Below are positions 23,420 through 40,718 of a stretch of DNA of 64,000 bases, piece by piece; the stretch's first letter is position 1; every line of letters begins with the position of its first letter. Under the pieces are notes generated by a model. That model was not told where the DNA came from. It worked only from the letters and a program-made list of their open reading frames with translations, and did no database searches. Location: NCBI RefSeq assembly GCF_003265705.1, contig NW_020312788.1, forward strand, positions 3,090,193 through 3,154,192, written 5' to 3'. Origin of the DNA: Callorhinus ursinus (lineage: Eukaryota; Chordata; Mammalia; Carnivora; Otariidae). The position numbers and the translations under genes are program-made.

Positions 23420-24030
23420 TATTCATTGAAAGTTCCTGCAATGGTGTTGCAAATTGCTCGTGAGAATATAAATTGGTGCAACTTAAATGAAGGGGAATTT
23501 GACAGTATCTATAAATTGCAAATGCATTTATCCTTTGGCCAAGGAACTTGCTTCTAGAAATTTATTTTCATACTCATGTATTTGCAAAATGACATAAGAA
23601 CAAGGTTATTCATTGAACATTGTTTATAATAGTGAAAGACCAGAAACAGTCTGTTCATAGAATGGGAACTGGTTCAAGAAAGGATTGCACAGGCAACAGA
23701 ATAGTATGTAGCTATAAAAAAAAGAATGGGAAAGCTCTCTATGAACCAATAGGGAGAAATTCCAAGGTATTTTATTAAAAGAAAAGGCAAGGTGCAGAAC
23801 AATGGATATAGTATGCTGCATTTATATTAAACAGGCAAGAAGGAACTATTTGTGTATATTTGCTGATATATGCATGAAACATCTTGGGAAGGATGTACAA
23901 AAAGCCTATATGATTGAGGGAGACCAGGTAGTTGAGTGACAAGAGTAGGAGGCCTAGGTTTTACAGAATACCCTATTGTATCTTTTGGGTTTTAAACCAT
24001 GTGATGGTGTCACCAATTTTAAAAAATAAA
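23420..24030 (+). mobile_element. Old L1 3'-end relic
   Basis: GAAATTTATTTTCATACTC, CAAGGTTATTCATTGAACAT, AGCAAGGTGCAGAACAGTG-like text near 23788, and a terminal TTTTAAAAAATAAAT follow the L1M 3' UTR. No open frame remains. Confidence 0.7.
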
Positions 24031-24164
24031 TATTCTGCCTGAGCCCTGTGGACATTTGCCTTTGTGATGTAATATATACCTACAATGAGAAGGGTTTGTG
24101 CTTATCAAACTCGGGAGTATGTTTTTTTGTTGGGGTGAGTTTTTGTTGTTATTTTGAGGATTAA

Positions 24165-24403
24165 AGTTTGTTTTTGTTTTTTTTTTTAAAGAATTTTATT
24201 TATTTATTTTAGAGAGGTACAGAGTGCGAGCCAGGGTGGGAGAGGGTGGGATGGTGCAGGGAGAGGGGGAGACAGAGAGAATACCAAGCTGATTCTGCGC
24301 CGGGTACAGAGCCCAACTCGGGCTTGATCCCAGGACCTGAGATCATGACCTGAGCCAAAACCAAAAGTTGGACGCTCAACCGACTGAGCCACCCAGGCAC
24401 TCC
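24165..24403 (-). mobile_element. Can-SINE, older subtype, with short TSD
   Basis: In antisense it reads AAGAATTTTATTTATTTATT, GAGATCATGACCTGAGCCAA, AACCAAAAGTTGGACGCTCA and ACTGAGCCACCCAGGCACTC. AGGATTAA occurs at 24157-24164 and 24404-24411. Confidence 0.92.
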
Positions 24404-25254
24404 AGGATTAACAGGGTTTTTAATAAGGTAGCCTGGGTCTTAAAGCTGTTTCTCTCAAGTTTTAAACATTTCCTTTATAAAGTTGCACAGACTTAGTTTC
24501 TGGCCTTAAATCCTACCTATTTTCAGCTTCTTTGAAATCAAGAATATCCTGTGCCATATCAATTAAAGTAAATGTACTTTCAATTAAAGGTGTTAAATAT
24601 GAGTCTGAAAAGATTAATTCTTTATAAAAGGATGACCTTCAGTAGTTAGATCCAATTAGGCATTTTTCCAACTATATTTCAACCTGATGAGACAAGTCTA
24701 CTACTCACAATCAATCACTGTGATCTTTTCAAAGGCAAGTATTTTAGGTTCAGAGTCATAAAAGAATGACTTGATTAGGCAACCTCCGTAACTTGAGCCA
24801 TAGTTGATGTAGAGATTATGGGTATTGGATATTACTTCTGTGGTATTAATATTGAAAGAATCAGGATGTGCGTGATGATATTCCGGGTAGAGTTCTTATA
24901 CCTCTCTTATTATGGCCTTAGTAGGACAAACTAATTTAGACAAGACTGACCAAAAGAAAGAAAGGGAAAGAACAATGACCTAAATTAGCATCAAATCAAA
25001 TTCCTTTTCCTTTTTTCCTCCTCCTGTCATTTCATTATTAAATATACTATAAATGTTTGCTTTCCTAGTGATCATTTTTTTTTTTCTTACTGGACTGTTT
25101 TAGTTCTAATTCAACCTTTGTTGATACATAGCACATAAAACCGACACTATTAAATAAAAGAATGCTTGCTGATCTTTTTATGGTAATGTGAAAAATCTTG
25201 AGGAATATTGTTTTTCTCAAAAGTGAAAGGAATTGCGCTTTTCTGTATTTGCAT

Positions 25255-25415
25255 TAGGCATTTCCAATGTAGAATTTTGGTCCTCACTCTGCCACTCAAT
25301 TGGTAAACTTGGAAAGGCCATTGAATGTGCTCATCTAAAAAAAATGGAAAACAAATAGTACCTACTCTGCATATCTCAAAGATTGATTGCTGGAATCAAA
25401 TGAGATTTGATTCAT
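25255..25415 (+). repeat. MIR ancient SINE relic
   Basis: CTCACTCTGCCACTCAATTG, AAATAGTACCTACTCTGCAT and a TGGAATCAAATGAGA end resemble MIR, with high divergence. Confidence 0.55.
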
Positions 25416-25427
25416 GAGATTTGATAT

Positions 25428-25694
25428 CAGTGTTTCTCAAGGTGTGGTCCTATGATCCGGGGGGGGGGGGGTCCTTGAGTCCCTTTCGGGGAGCCTATGA
25501 GGTCAAACTATTTTTATAAATTATGTGCCTTTTTCTTTCTCATTATTTCAACGTTAGAGTGGATTTTCCAGCGGCTGGCAATGTGATATGTGATATTGCA
25601 GCAGATTGAATACAAAAGCAAAAATAAGAATCCATCTGTCTTAAGCCAGACATTATAGAGGTTTACAAAAAAAAAAAAAGTTTGAGAACTGCTG
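25428..25694 (+). mobile_element. Non-autonomous hAT-like DNA transposon relic
   Basis: The ends CAGTGTTTCTCAAGGTG and (inverted) CAGCAGTTCTCAAACTT are similar terminal inverted repeats of the MER5/Charlie type. The interior (GAGTGGATTTTCCAGCGGCT, AGATTGAATACAAAAGC, TTAAGCCAGACATTATAGAG) is a known mammalian repeat in my memory, but I cannot name the family surely. A G13 run lies at 25459-25471 and an A13 run near 25667-25679. No transposase frame is present. Confidence 0.6.
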
Positions 25695-25981
25695 ATGTAT
25701 ATGAAAGCACTATGTAAATGTGTGGTGACATTGGTAGATAAACAAGGCCACAGGCACAAAGCCCTTCTGTTGTAGGCACTGATTGTTCATGGCCTGCCCC
25801 ATCTCTAGGACCGGGGTCTCTTAGTGTGGGGTCCAAGATGATCTCTGAACCATCTTCAGTTGTCTGCAATTTCATGTGTTGGTCCTATGTCTACTTTTTT
25901 AGCGTGAGAGTCCACAATTTTCAGTCCTCGGTCCTGAAAAGAAGATGTTAAAAGAAGCACAGCTTTAGCTGTTGCCATTAT

Positions 25982-26006
25982 CCCCCCCCCCCCCCCCCCC
26001 CCCCCC
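25982..26006. repeat. Homopolymer C, 25 bases
   Basis: An uninterrupted run of 25 C. It is unusually long for a C/G homopolymer; its true length may be uncertain because such runs are hard to sequence. Confidence 0.9.
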
Positions 26007-26853
26007 ATTCTAACTGTGAGAAGAATAATGACAGTCAAGGTGGGGACACCTGGGAAAAGATACATGGTTGCTTAAGGCTCTTATGACTGTGGCCTGGGCT
26101 TGGGCATTTCTTGGATTCTTGACCCTTACTTCTCTGCTTGTGGAAAAGTGCAGACTTGGGCCAGCTTCTCTAGGCATGGGAGAAGGGCTTTCTCTAAGTT
26201 GGTACCTTGCCTTTGTCATTTTTCTGTGCTTCCTGCATTTAGTGTGGTAGGATATCATAAGACCTGAAGAACCAAGCTCAGGCTGGGGACCAAGAAGGGC
26301 TCAGAGACTGGTGGCATCATGATGTGGGCACTGTACTTGGAGACCAGGAGATATTACTCAGGGTTTTTAGAGTCCTAAACTGGAGAACTAAACAAGATTT
26401 GATCAGACTCTCCTGGTACCAGAAGGAGGCTGTTTGGGATGGGTATTCAGGCCATCTCTATCTCTGTCTTGGACCCTTGGCAGCTGAGCAAATAGTTGAG
26501 TGTTTGTAGAAACTATTATTTCCTGTTTCCTACTGCAATTTCTTACGGTATTTTTATTAACTTTAATTGTAGCATCTGTTGAGAGTTACTCATAATATTT
26601 TAGTGTTCTTATGAGAATTTAAAATCATTCTAATTATAGCTCACTGCCCTATATCATTTCTTGAAATTAATGTGAATGTAAAACTCATATCTTAGGTATT
26701 TACTTGTTCCATATTACCCTAGTGTCAGATTTTGGATTTAATATACATATGTATATATTACAGTTTTATGTAAGCGTTTTGTATTTACTTTTAAAAAGTT
26801 TATTCAGTGGATAATTTCACAACATTCAGGGGTTCCCCCTCTATGTAGATAAA

Positions 26854-27040
26854 TTTTTTTTAAAGATTTTATTTATTTACTTGACAGAGCACAAGTAGGG
26901 GGGAGTGGCAGGCAGAGGGTGAGGGAGAACCAGGCTCCCTGCTGAGTGGGGAGCCCAATGTGGGCTCAATCCCAGGATCCTGGGATCATGACCTGAGCCA
27001 AAGGCAGACCCTTAATCGACTGAGCCACCCAGGTGCCCCA
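26854..27040 (-). mobile_element. Can-SINE about 500 bp upstream of an STK39 exon
   Basis: The antisense order is oligo(T), AAAGATTTTATTTATTTACT, GGATCATGACCTGAGCCAAA, GAGCCACCCAGGTGCCCC. TAGATAAA occurs at 26846-26853 and 27041-27048. Being antisense, it puts a polypyrimidine tract in the STK39 pre-mRNA. Confidence 0.94.
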
Positions 27041-27540
27041 TAGATAAAATTTTTAATAACAAACTACATATCCTTTTGTGGGCATTTTGTTGCATGGTTT
27101 AATGCATAGTATTGTCATAAACTTTACCACCAAGACTATCTTTCCTGATTGTTTCACTTTGAAAAATAATTGATGAAATACTATTTTCAAGAAAGATAAG
27201 AAAAATGTATCAAATATTATTTATCCTAGACTAACATCTGAAATTTTTAATTATGGAATTATATTTAAGGTTATTGATTTAGTGTAGATTTTATGAAAGA
27301 ACATTTTATTTTTGGAATTTTGTGAAGTAAACATGTTTATATAAGGTAAATTCAATCAGTTAAATATCTCCCTTTATTATTGCCATAACTATCTCTCGTT
27401 TTTGAGGAAGTACTCAGAGGTAACCCAAAACTGTAAATGCTGTCTGCATGTTAGTAGCATCTTGTAAAAATTGGAATACATTTAGTTTGATTCAGCTGTG
27501 CTTCATTGGATTTTAATGTGCTATGTGTTATGTATTTCAG

Positions 27541-27593
27541 AAACTCCAGAAAGGAACTTAATGACATACGGTTTGAGTTTACTCCAGGAAGAG
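27541..27593 (+). CDS. STK39: STK39 coding exon, start of the CCT docking domain (53 nt)
   Basis: This exon completes an Arg codon (AG|A), then reads NSRKELNDIRFEFTPGR, and ends with the first base of the next Asp codon (G|AT). The sequence matches the C-terminal part of SPAK; the paralogue OXSR1 shares LNDIRFEFTPGR. The acceptor is TGTATTTCAG and the donor is GAG|GTAAGT, a full consensus. The residues form the first part of the CCT (PF2-like) domain, which binds RFxV/I peptides of WNK1/WNK4, NKCC1, NCC and KCCs and so brings the kinase to its activators and substrates in the cytoplasm. No stop or frameshift is present. The upstream partner exon was not found, so the preceding intron exceeds 27.5 kb. 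Assignment to STK39 rather than OXSR1 rests mainly on the NSRKE start and on the next exon. The exon number was not assigned. Confidence 0.95.
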
Positions 27594-34414
<6,821 letters not shown>

Positions 34415-36335
34415 AATTCTGTCTCCCTCCAACCTGTCCCAGCGTTTCTCTGCCCTCTCCTTTATCCTCTGTTTCCTTCTTTACGTTTTTATTTCTCGCG
34501 TCTTACAGGAAGCCCTCTCTTTGCCCCACCCCCCACTACAGCTGTTTCTCCACCCCCTTACAGCTACACTCCTCAAAAGGATTTACCCCTGACTGTAATC
34601 CCTTTTCTCCCTCTGTCTCCTGAACCCATTGCAGTCAGGCCTTTGACACCCCCCCACCTCTGCTCGCCCTGTGCCTTTGCAAAGCCGCCCCTGGGAAAGG
34701 CGCTCCCCCCTTCCTCTGGCACAGGGTGTGTTGGGGGGGGGCCTGGAGGGAGGATCCGTGGTCTGTGAATGCCTGCTGGCCACGGCCCCGGTTCCTCAAC
34801 CCGGTGGTTCATTCTCAGTCCCCCCCCTACATTGGCACATCAGCCGTGCTGGGCAGAGCTGGCCGTGCCCTCCTCCATGAGAACTTTTTCTGTTTGTTTT
34901 TTAAGATTGTGTTCTTGGTTCTCCTACCTTATTGGTGTTTCCTTCTCAGTCTTTTTCACTGGTTGCTCCTCATCCCTCTGACCTATAAATACTAACATGC
35001 TCGAGGACTCCTAGGTTGGATGTGCTCTCTTTTCTATAGTAATCACTCACTCCCTTGGTGATCGCCTCTCGTTTCATGGTATTAATGTTTTCATTTTCTG
35101 ATTCCCAAATGTGTATCTCCAGCTCAGACCTCTCCTTTGAATTCCAGACTCCTGTCCAGCTCCCTTTGTGGCATCTTCCCATGGAAAGCTGGTAGCATCC
35201 CAGGTTTACTTAACATCAGAATCCAGCCCCTGCTGTTTCCTCCCACTTGCCCTGGCCCTGCTCCCTGGGTTGATGTCAGCTCCATTCAGGTGCTCCAGCC
35301 AAAAACCCGCCTTGTCCTTGACTCTTCTTTCTCCTAGCTGCCATCCAGTCTACCACATGTACTCAAGATCCAGCTGTTATTCCCATCTTGCTTCCCATCC
35401 TGTTTCAAACCTCTCTCATCTCTCACTTGAATTACTGCATTCATCTCTCTGCTGGTCTCCCTGCTTCTGTCTTTGTCTCCATTCGGCCTGTACCCATCAC
35501 AGTAGCCAGACGTCCGACAAAGTGAGCCAGATACAAAAGGCCACGTGTAGTGTGATTCCATTTATATGAAATGACTGGAATATGCAAATCTGTAGAGTCA
35601 GAAAGCAGATGAGTGCTTGCCAGGGCCTGTGAAGGACGGGGTAAGGGGAGTGACGGCTGATGGGTAGGGGGTTTTTTTGGGGGGTGATGAAGTTCTGGAA
35701 TGAGAAGTGGTAATGGTTGCACAACCTTGTGACTATACTAAAAACCACTGAATTGTGCACTTTAAAAGGGTGAATTTTATGATATGTGACTTATATCTCA
35801 ATAAAAAAAAAAGCCAGATCACATTAATGCTTTAAATAAAACCTCTCGTCAAATGGCTTTTCCATCCCACATCTCAGTGGCTTACAGTCCCCTGCATGAT
35901 TCTGTCCCGTCACCTCTCAGACTTCGTCCCTCACTTCTGCTCTCCCTGTTGCTCATTCCACTCCAGCCATACTGGGTTTTGTCCTTGCTTTTCCTTCTGC
36001 CAGATCGCTCCTTCCCTAAGTACACCTGTCTGCCTCCTAGAGCTTAAAGATTGCCTCTCGAAGGGGCCTTCCTTGACCAGCTTACTTAAAATTGCAACCC
36101 ATCCGCCACCCTCCACCCCCTTCCTCATTTAATCATTTTACCAAGTCTCTCCCGGTGTAATAGGCTGTCTGTTTCATTTATTTAGTTAACTACATAGGAT
36201 TTTCCCTGGAGCATAAGTTTCATAAAGGCCAGGATTTTTATCTGTTTTGTTAACTGCTATGCTCCCACCATCCCAAACTTTGTACTTCACATAGTTGGCA
36301 CTCTAGAAATACTTGTTAGAGATCAACAAATACCA
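34415..36335 (+). mobile_element. Long L2 LINE fragment (about 1.6 kb net), split by an L1
   Basis: Ordered L2 landmarks are: CTTACAGCTACACTCCTCAA, GTGATCGCCTCTCGTTTCAT, GATTCCCAAATGTGTATCTC, CTTGAATTACTGCATTCATC, CTCCAGCCATACTGGGTTTT, GGGGCCTTCCTTGACCAGC and the 3' UTR CATAAAGGCCAGGATTTTTA. This covers the late RT region to near the 3' end. The middle part (about 34690-34900) is rearranged and G/C-rich. Stops and frameshifts break all frames; it is inert. Confidence 0.8.
35513..35809 (+). mobile_element. Old L1 3' end inserted in the L2
   Basis: GTGAGCCAGATACAAAAGGC, ATGATTCCATTTATATGAAA-like text, TGAATTGTGCACTTTAAAAG and GACTTATATCTCAATAAAAA are the L1M 3' terminus. L2 text ends at CAGTAGCCAGAC and resumes at GCCAGATCACATTAATGC, so the L1 landed inside the L2. 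Confidence 0.8.
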
Positions 36336-37336
36336 TTTTTAAATACACCAGTTATCTCATAACATTTACTTCAGAAACAAAGGGTGTTTTGAGCATAGGA
36401 TCCTAGTATCTTAAGAATCTTACTTTTGAGAGTGCAGAATTCAAGTAGCCTTTTATAAATATAAAATATGTTTAACTTGACAACTGTACAAAAAAAAAAA
36501 AATAGTCCAGTTCAGCTTAGAGTGCTGGCCTCCAGAGGTTTAAATGATTTCTTAGTGTATTTTTCCATCTTCTGTAATAGAAAGCAGCTAACATTTAAAT
36601 AGATTAAAAATCTTTTTTTCCCCCTTCAGAATTTTCTCTTGAATTAGAGTAAATGCTTAGGGCAACATAAAAAAGGCCTGAAAGAAGCAATAGTATATGT
36701 TATGGAGCAGTAAATGTTAGGACTTTTACTATAATGTAGCAAACATACGTTCAGCACCTAGCTTCAGGGTAATCTGCCTTTAGTGTGGGAACCTTTACAA
36801 ACCACAGTTTGGACTGAAGAAGGAACAGCGTAGTGACATGGAGTGATTGCTTTTGTGCAAAAGCACAGCAGTGCAGAGATTAAATGCACTGTGTGCAGGC
36901 TGAAATCATAAACCCACTTCAGTTGTGCTTAAATGCAGCACTGCCTTAGGCAAGAAACAGGAGACACTTTTAGGCCTTGAGTGACTGGAAACTGTTAGGA
37001 CTGGCAAGGCTTCCTGGGGGACTGTTGGCTTTAAAAAAGAAGTTAACTTTGTAAGATGCAAGGGTCGGTGATCTGCGTGTATAAAGTTGCGTGTCTTGCC
37101 TGGCTGGGAGAGATCTGAGTCCCCACTTCAGTTGTTTCAAAGAGGGATCCCAAAGATCACTGATACAGTGAGGCAGTCAAGAAACTTGTTTCCTTTGCTT
37201 TCTAGTTAAAAAAAAAAAACAGCCGATCAGAAGTTTTCTCTGCAATAGCAGTACAGGGGAGGGGGAAGAAAACAAAAAACTCCAGCTCATGTACAAAAGA
37301 CTACAAAAGTTCTGAATTTTGTTCAGGACTTGGGAC
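36336..37336. other. Intronic sequence, nothing recognised
   Basis: Unassigned intron with an A13 run near 36490. No repeat family was recognised. Confidence 0.4.
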
Positions 37337-37349
37337 ACATGATATTTTT

Positions 37350-37537
37350 TTTTGAAAGACTTTATTATTTGAGAGAGAGTGAGCAAGATAGAGCACAAGC
37401 AGGGGCAGAGGGAGAAGGGAGAAGCAGACTCCCCACTGAGCCTGGAGCCCGATGCGGGGCTCGATCCTAGGACTCCGGGATCATGACCTGAGCCAAAGGC
37501 AGACACTTCACTGACTGAGCCTCCCAGTCATCATGAT
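37350..37537 (-). mobile_element. Can-SINE with perfect 13-bp TSD
   Basis: The antisense order is GACTTTATTATTTGAGAGAG, GGATCATGACCTGAGCCAAA, then GACTGAGCCTCCCAGTCATC. ACATGATATTTTT occurs at 37337-37349 and 37538-37550. The head is slightly decayed (CCCAGTCATC instead of CCCAGGCGCC). Confidence 0.94.
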
Positions 37538-38059
37538 ACATGATATTTTTGAGTCTCCTTTGAACGAGTGTGAGAACCTCAGCAGTAGAAGGAACACTGA
37601 CAGATGTTGTGGAAACTAGCCAGTGGTCCGACGGGCTCAGCAGCTCCTACAAAGGTCTGATCCAGGGGCCCAGGTTCCACAGTGCGTGAATGCTGGGCGA
37701 GGTACCTGCCCAGCAGCTGCCTTCCGGAAAAATACCTGCTGACTGCTCTTTGCTGCGTTTTTATACCACCATTTCCTGGCTTTTAGGATTTTTATATATA
37801 TTTTTTTTCCTTTAAGTAGAGTTTAGAACCAGCTGTTGGAATTTCTGTTTCCTGAGAAGGGGGCTGTGTTTCCCCATTCATTTATACAGTTTCCTTTGGT
37901 GGAGTTTGAGCCTAGCTGACTTGTTATTACTGCACTGGACACTGATATTAGCTATACAGATTGTCAGAGCTCTCTCAGCGGACTTTTGGGCAGACTGTTT
38001 ATGGCCCTGGAGTGCTCTTTTCCTGCACGCGAGAATCCTGTTCACAACCTGTGTGCCCT

Positions 38060-38345
38060 TCAAGAATGTACCATAAATGTCACCTCCACGAAGGCTCTCT
38101 GCTGCTTGCCTCCTCCGTAACCAATTCGGGAGGACAGCTCTTCCTTGTCATGAACGCCAGAGACCTATATTTTACCACATTTAGGGACATGTGGCTTTCA
38201 TCCTACTGTACTTCCTGGTGCCCGCTTTCTCTTTGTTTGGAGGTTGAGAGTCCCTTTAGGGCAAGGCGTGTCTTCTATTTTATCGAATTTCTGCCATTCT
38301 TGCCACACGTAGGCACTTAATAAATATGGCTATGGATAAATGAAT
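38060..38345 (+). repeat. L2 LINE 3'-end relic
   Basis: AAATGTCACCTCCACGAAGG, then GGCAAGGCGTGTCTTCTATT and GTAGGCACTTAATAAATATG, ending in GGATAAATGAA, follow the L2 3' UTR in order. Confidence 0.7.
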
Positions 38346-38644
38346 ACACTTAATTCCATTTGGCAAACCTAATGCTAGAATAGCCCCTGGATTGATGATT
38401 TGAACAATACAAATATTGTTGTACCTTCTCAAAACTGAAGAGTGATTCACCATAATTGATGCTTTCCTATGTCTCTGTCCCCTTCACCTTTTTCCCTGTC
38501 ATAAGAATTGACTTCTCATGCGACTTTTGGGTCTTGGGAAAGAAATACGGTTGGTCTAGAAGGCCTTTTTTCTTCTTGTACTTGTTGAAGCCTCAGTGTT
38601 TGTCTCAAAGCATGCACCCTGAGATGTCCATATTACTCTTATCT

Positions 38645-38790
38645 TAGGTGCTTATTAAAAATGTGCATTTCTCAGTTCCATCTAGAGCCACAGAATCTGG
38701 AATCTTGGGCTTATGAGTGTAGAAATTTGCATTTCTAACAGGCATCCCAGGTATTTCCTATATGCAGTAGAATCTAATGGCCGCTTCTTT
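38645..38790 (+). repeat. MER5-like DNA transposon relic
   Basis: GTGCTTATTAAAAATGTGCA, CACAGAATCTGGAATCTTGG and AATTTGCATTTCTAACAGGC follow the short MER5-type hAT elements (TTAAAAATGCAGATTC...TTTGCATTTCTAACAAGC). Terminal repeats were not resolved. Confidence 0.55.
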
Positions 38791-39983
38791 GGTATCTGCT
38801 TATAGTAACCTTAGGAGACTGTTTTCGCTTATTGCATCATCCGTATCTTTTTCATTCTCACTGATTTTTCTGCCTTATTTGATTCTCTTCTACCTTTTAA
38901 GGGTCTGCTTTAAAACTGTGCCAGTTAACTTTTAAAATTGAGTGTGTATAAATGATATAGATGTGTGGAGATACCTCATTGGTGTAAATTTTTACCATAA
39001 TGAGTCAGTACAGTTTTTATTCAAACTGCCTCTCAGAATGCACTAGATCCTTCTGGGGGCCTTCAGCTTTTATACTTCTAGATAATGGCAAGGTATCTTT
39101 AGGCTCCAAAGCGGGCAAGCAACAGAACCTTTGCTTATTCGTGAGCACAGAGTTGGGTGTGTGAAGTGCTTTGGTTCCCCAGCTATAGCCAGGGATATTA
39201 GTCTGTTGTGAGTGATCTGGGATTTCTTGAGCAGCAGTATGCTTTTACAATGGAAGTCTTGGGAAAGCATGAACATATTCTCTTATATTCAGTTCAGTGA
39301 TTATGCTGTGATGTTTACTGATGTTGAAATTCAGTAAAGGAAAACTTCCATTAAAAAATATTGTCTCTATTATACAACTGGCCTATGATTTTAAAGTGGT
39401 GACAGATAATAAAAAAGGAAGAAAACTCCTTAAGCCCTTTCTGGATTTTAGACCAGCTTGGGGTTATTTGAATGATGTCAATAAGTACAGTTGAGTGATT
39501 CCTGATTAAAAGTTGTCTGGTGTATGTTAAGTTTAATAGTCTAGGGAATTAAGGACTGTAGGGGGCTTGGGAGAACTATACTGATTGCTTTCCTTATATA
39601 TATTTATCAGAAATAAATATTGAGCAGTTTAATATGGCACAGGGTTACCATTTTCAGAAATGCTCAACACTACAAATTTGATTGTAGCTCATTGTTTCTG
39701 GTTTCCCAAGTATCTTTTTTTTTCTTTTAAAAAATCCTTATTGAGGTATCATTCCCAATATATGAAAAGTTCTTTTAACATGAATGACTACCATTTCTAG
39801 CTGAATTAAAATACTCTGAAATCGAGTTCTTTGGAAAGGGCTGTTTGTGCGGTGCTGAAAACAGGTCTGTATAAATGTGCAGAGTGCATACACACACACT
39901 TCCAACATTAATTTAGTCACAGACCTAAGGTAATGTATTTTTAAGTTAATTTGATTGCAACAGAAAGACAGACTGAAGTAAAA
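38791..39983. other. Intronic sequence, nothing firm
   Basis: Only a short L1-like antisense phrase (AATCCTTATTGAGGTATCAT near 39733) was noticed. Confidence 0.35.
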
Positions 39984-40000
39984 TATAATTCTTACTTTAA

Positions 40001-40168
40001 AAAAAAAAGATTTTATTTATTTATTTGACAGAGAGACACAGAGAACACAAGCAGGGGGGTGGGAGAGGGAGAAGCAGGGAGCTCAATGCGGGTCTCGATC
40101 CTAGGACCCTGAGATCATGACCTGAGCCGAAGGCAGTCGCTTAACCAACTGAGCCACCCAGGCGCCCC
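40001..40168 (-). mobile_element. Can-SINE with perfect 17-bp TSD and oligo(T) end
   Basis: The antisense order is A8 (ten A including TSD bases), GATTTTATTTATTTATTTG, GAGATCATGACCTGAGCCGA and GAGCCACCCAGGCGCCCC. TATAATTCTTACTTTAA occurs at 39984-40000 and 40169-40185. In the sense direction the element ends AAATAAAATC plus oligo(T), whereas the other copies end AAATAAAATCTT plus oligo(A). The body is also shortened. The perfect long duplication suggests a recent insertion. Confidence 0.96.
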
Positions 40169-40477
40169 TATAATTCTTACTTTAACAGTATAATTTTTAT
40201 AGTCTGGTGACCATACTCCTCCTGTGCCCCAAAATTCAGGGAATTAAACAGAAGAAACATTTTCTTGGGAGAAAGAAAATAAAATACGTCAGAAAATAAA
40301 ATAAGCTGCCCACACCTATGATCAAATTCACTGTCAGCCCCACCCACCCCCTCTTTTTACTTATCTGCAAATTCTAAGGGAAAGTGATTGACTATACAGA
40401 GGTAAGGGTTGGCCGACTTATTGTTTATAAAGACATTCTGTTTTAGGATCAAGGGGGCAATTTAAAATTACCTTTCA

Positions 40478-40638
40478 CGGGTACCTGGGTGGCTCAGTTG
40501 GTTGAGCGTCTGCCTTGGGCTCAGGTCATGATCCCAGGGTCTTGGGATCCAGCCCTGCATGGGGGCTCCCCGCTCAGCGGAGAGCCTGCTTCTCCCTCTG
40601 CCCCTCTCCCTCCCCCTCCCCATTCCCCAGATCATGCT

Positions 40639-40677
<39 letters not shown>

Positions 40678-40709
40678 AAATAAATAAAAATCTAAAAAAA
40701 TAAGAAAAA
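40478..40709 (+). mobile_element. Can-SINE with (CT)16 tract
   Basis: The head CGGGTACCTGGGTGGCTCAG, the interior CATGATCCCAGGGTCTTGGG and a (CT)16 repeat at 40643-40674 are followed by GAAATAAATAAAAATCTAAA. TACCTTTCA occurs at 40469-40477 and 40710-40718. Confidence 0.94.
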
Positions 40710-40718
40710 TACCTTTCA

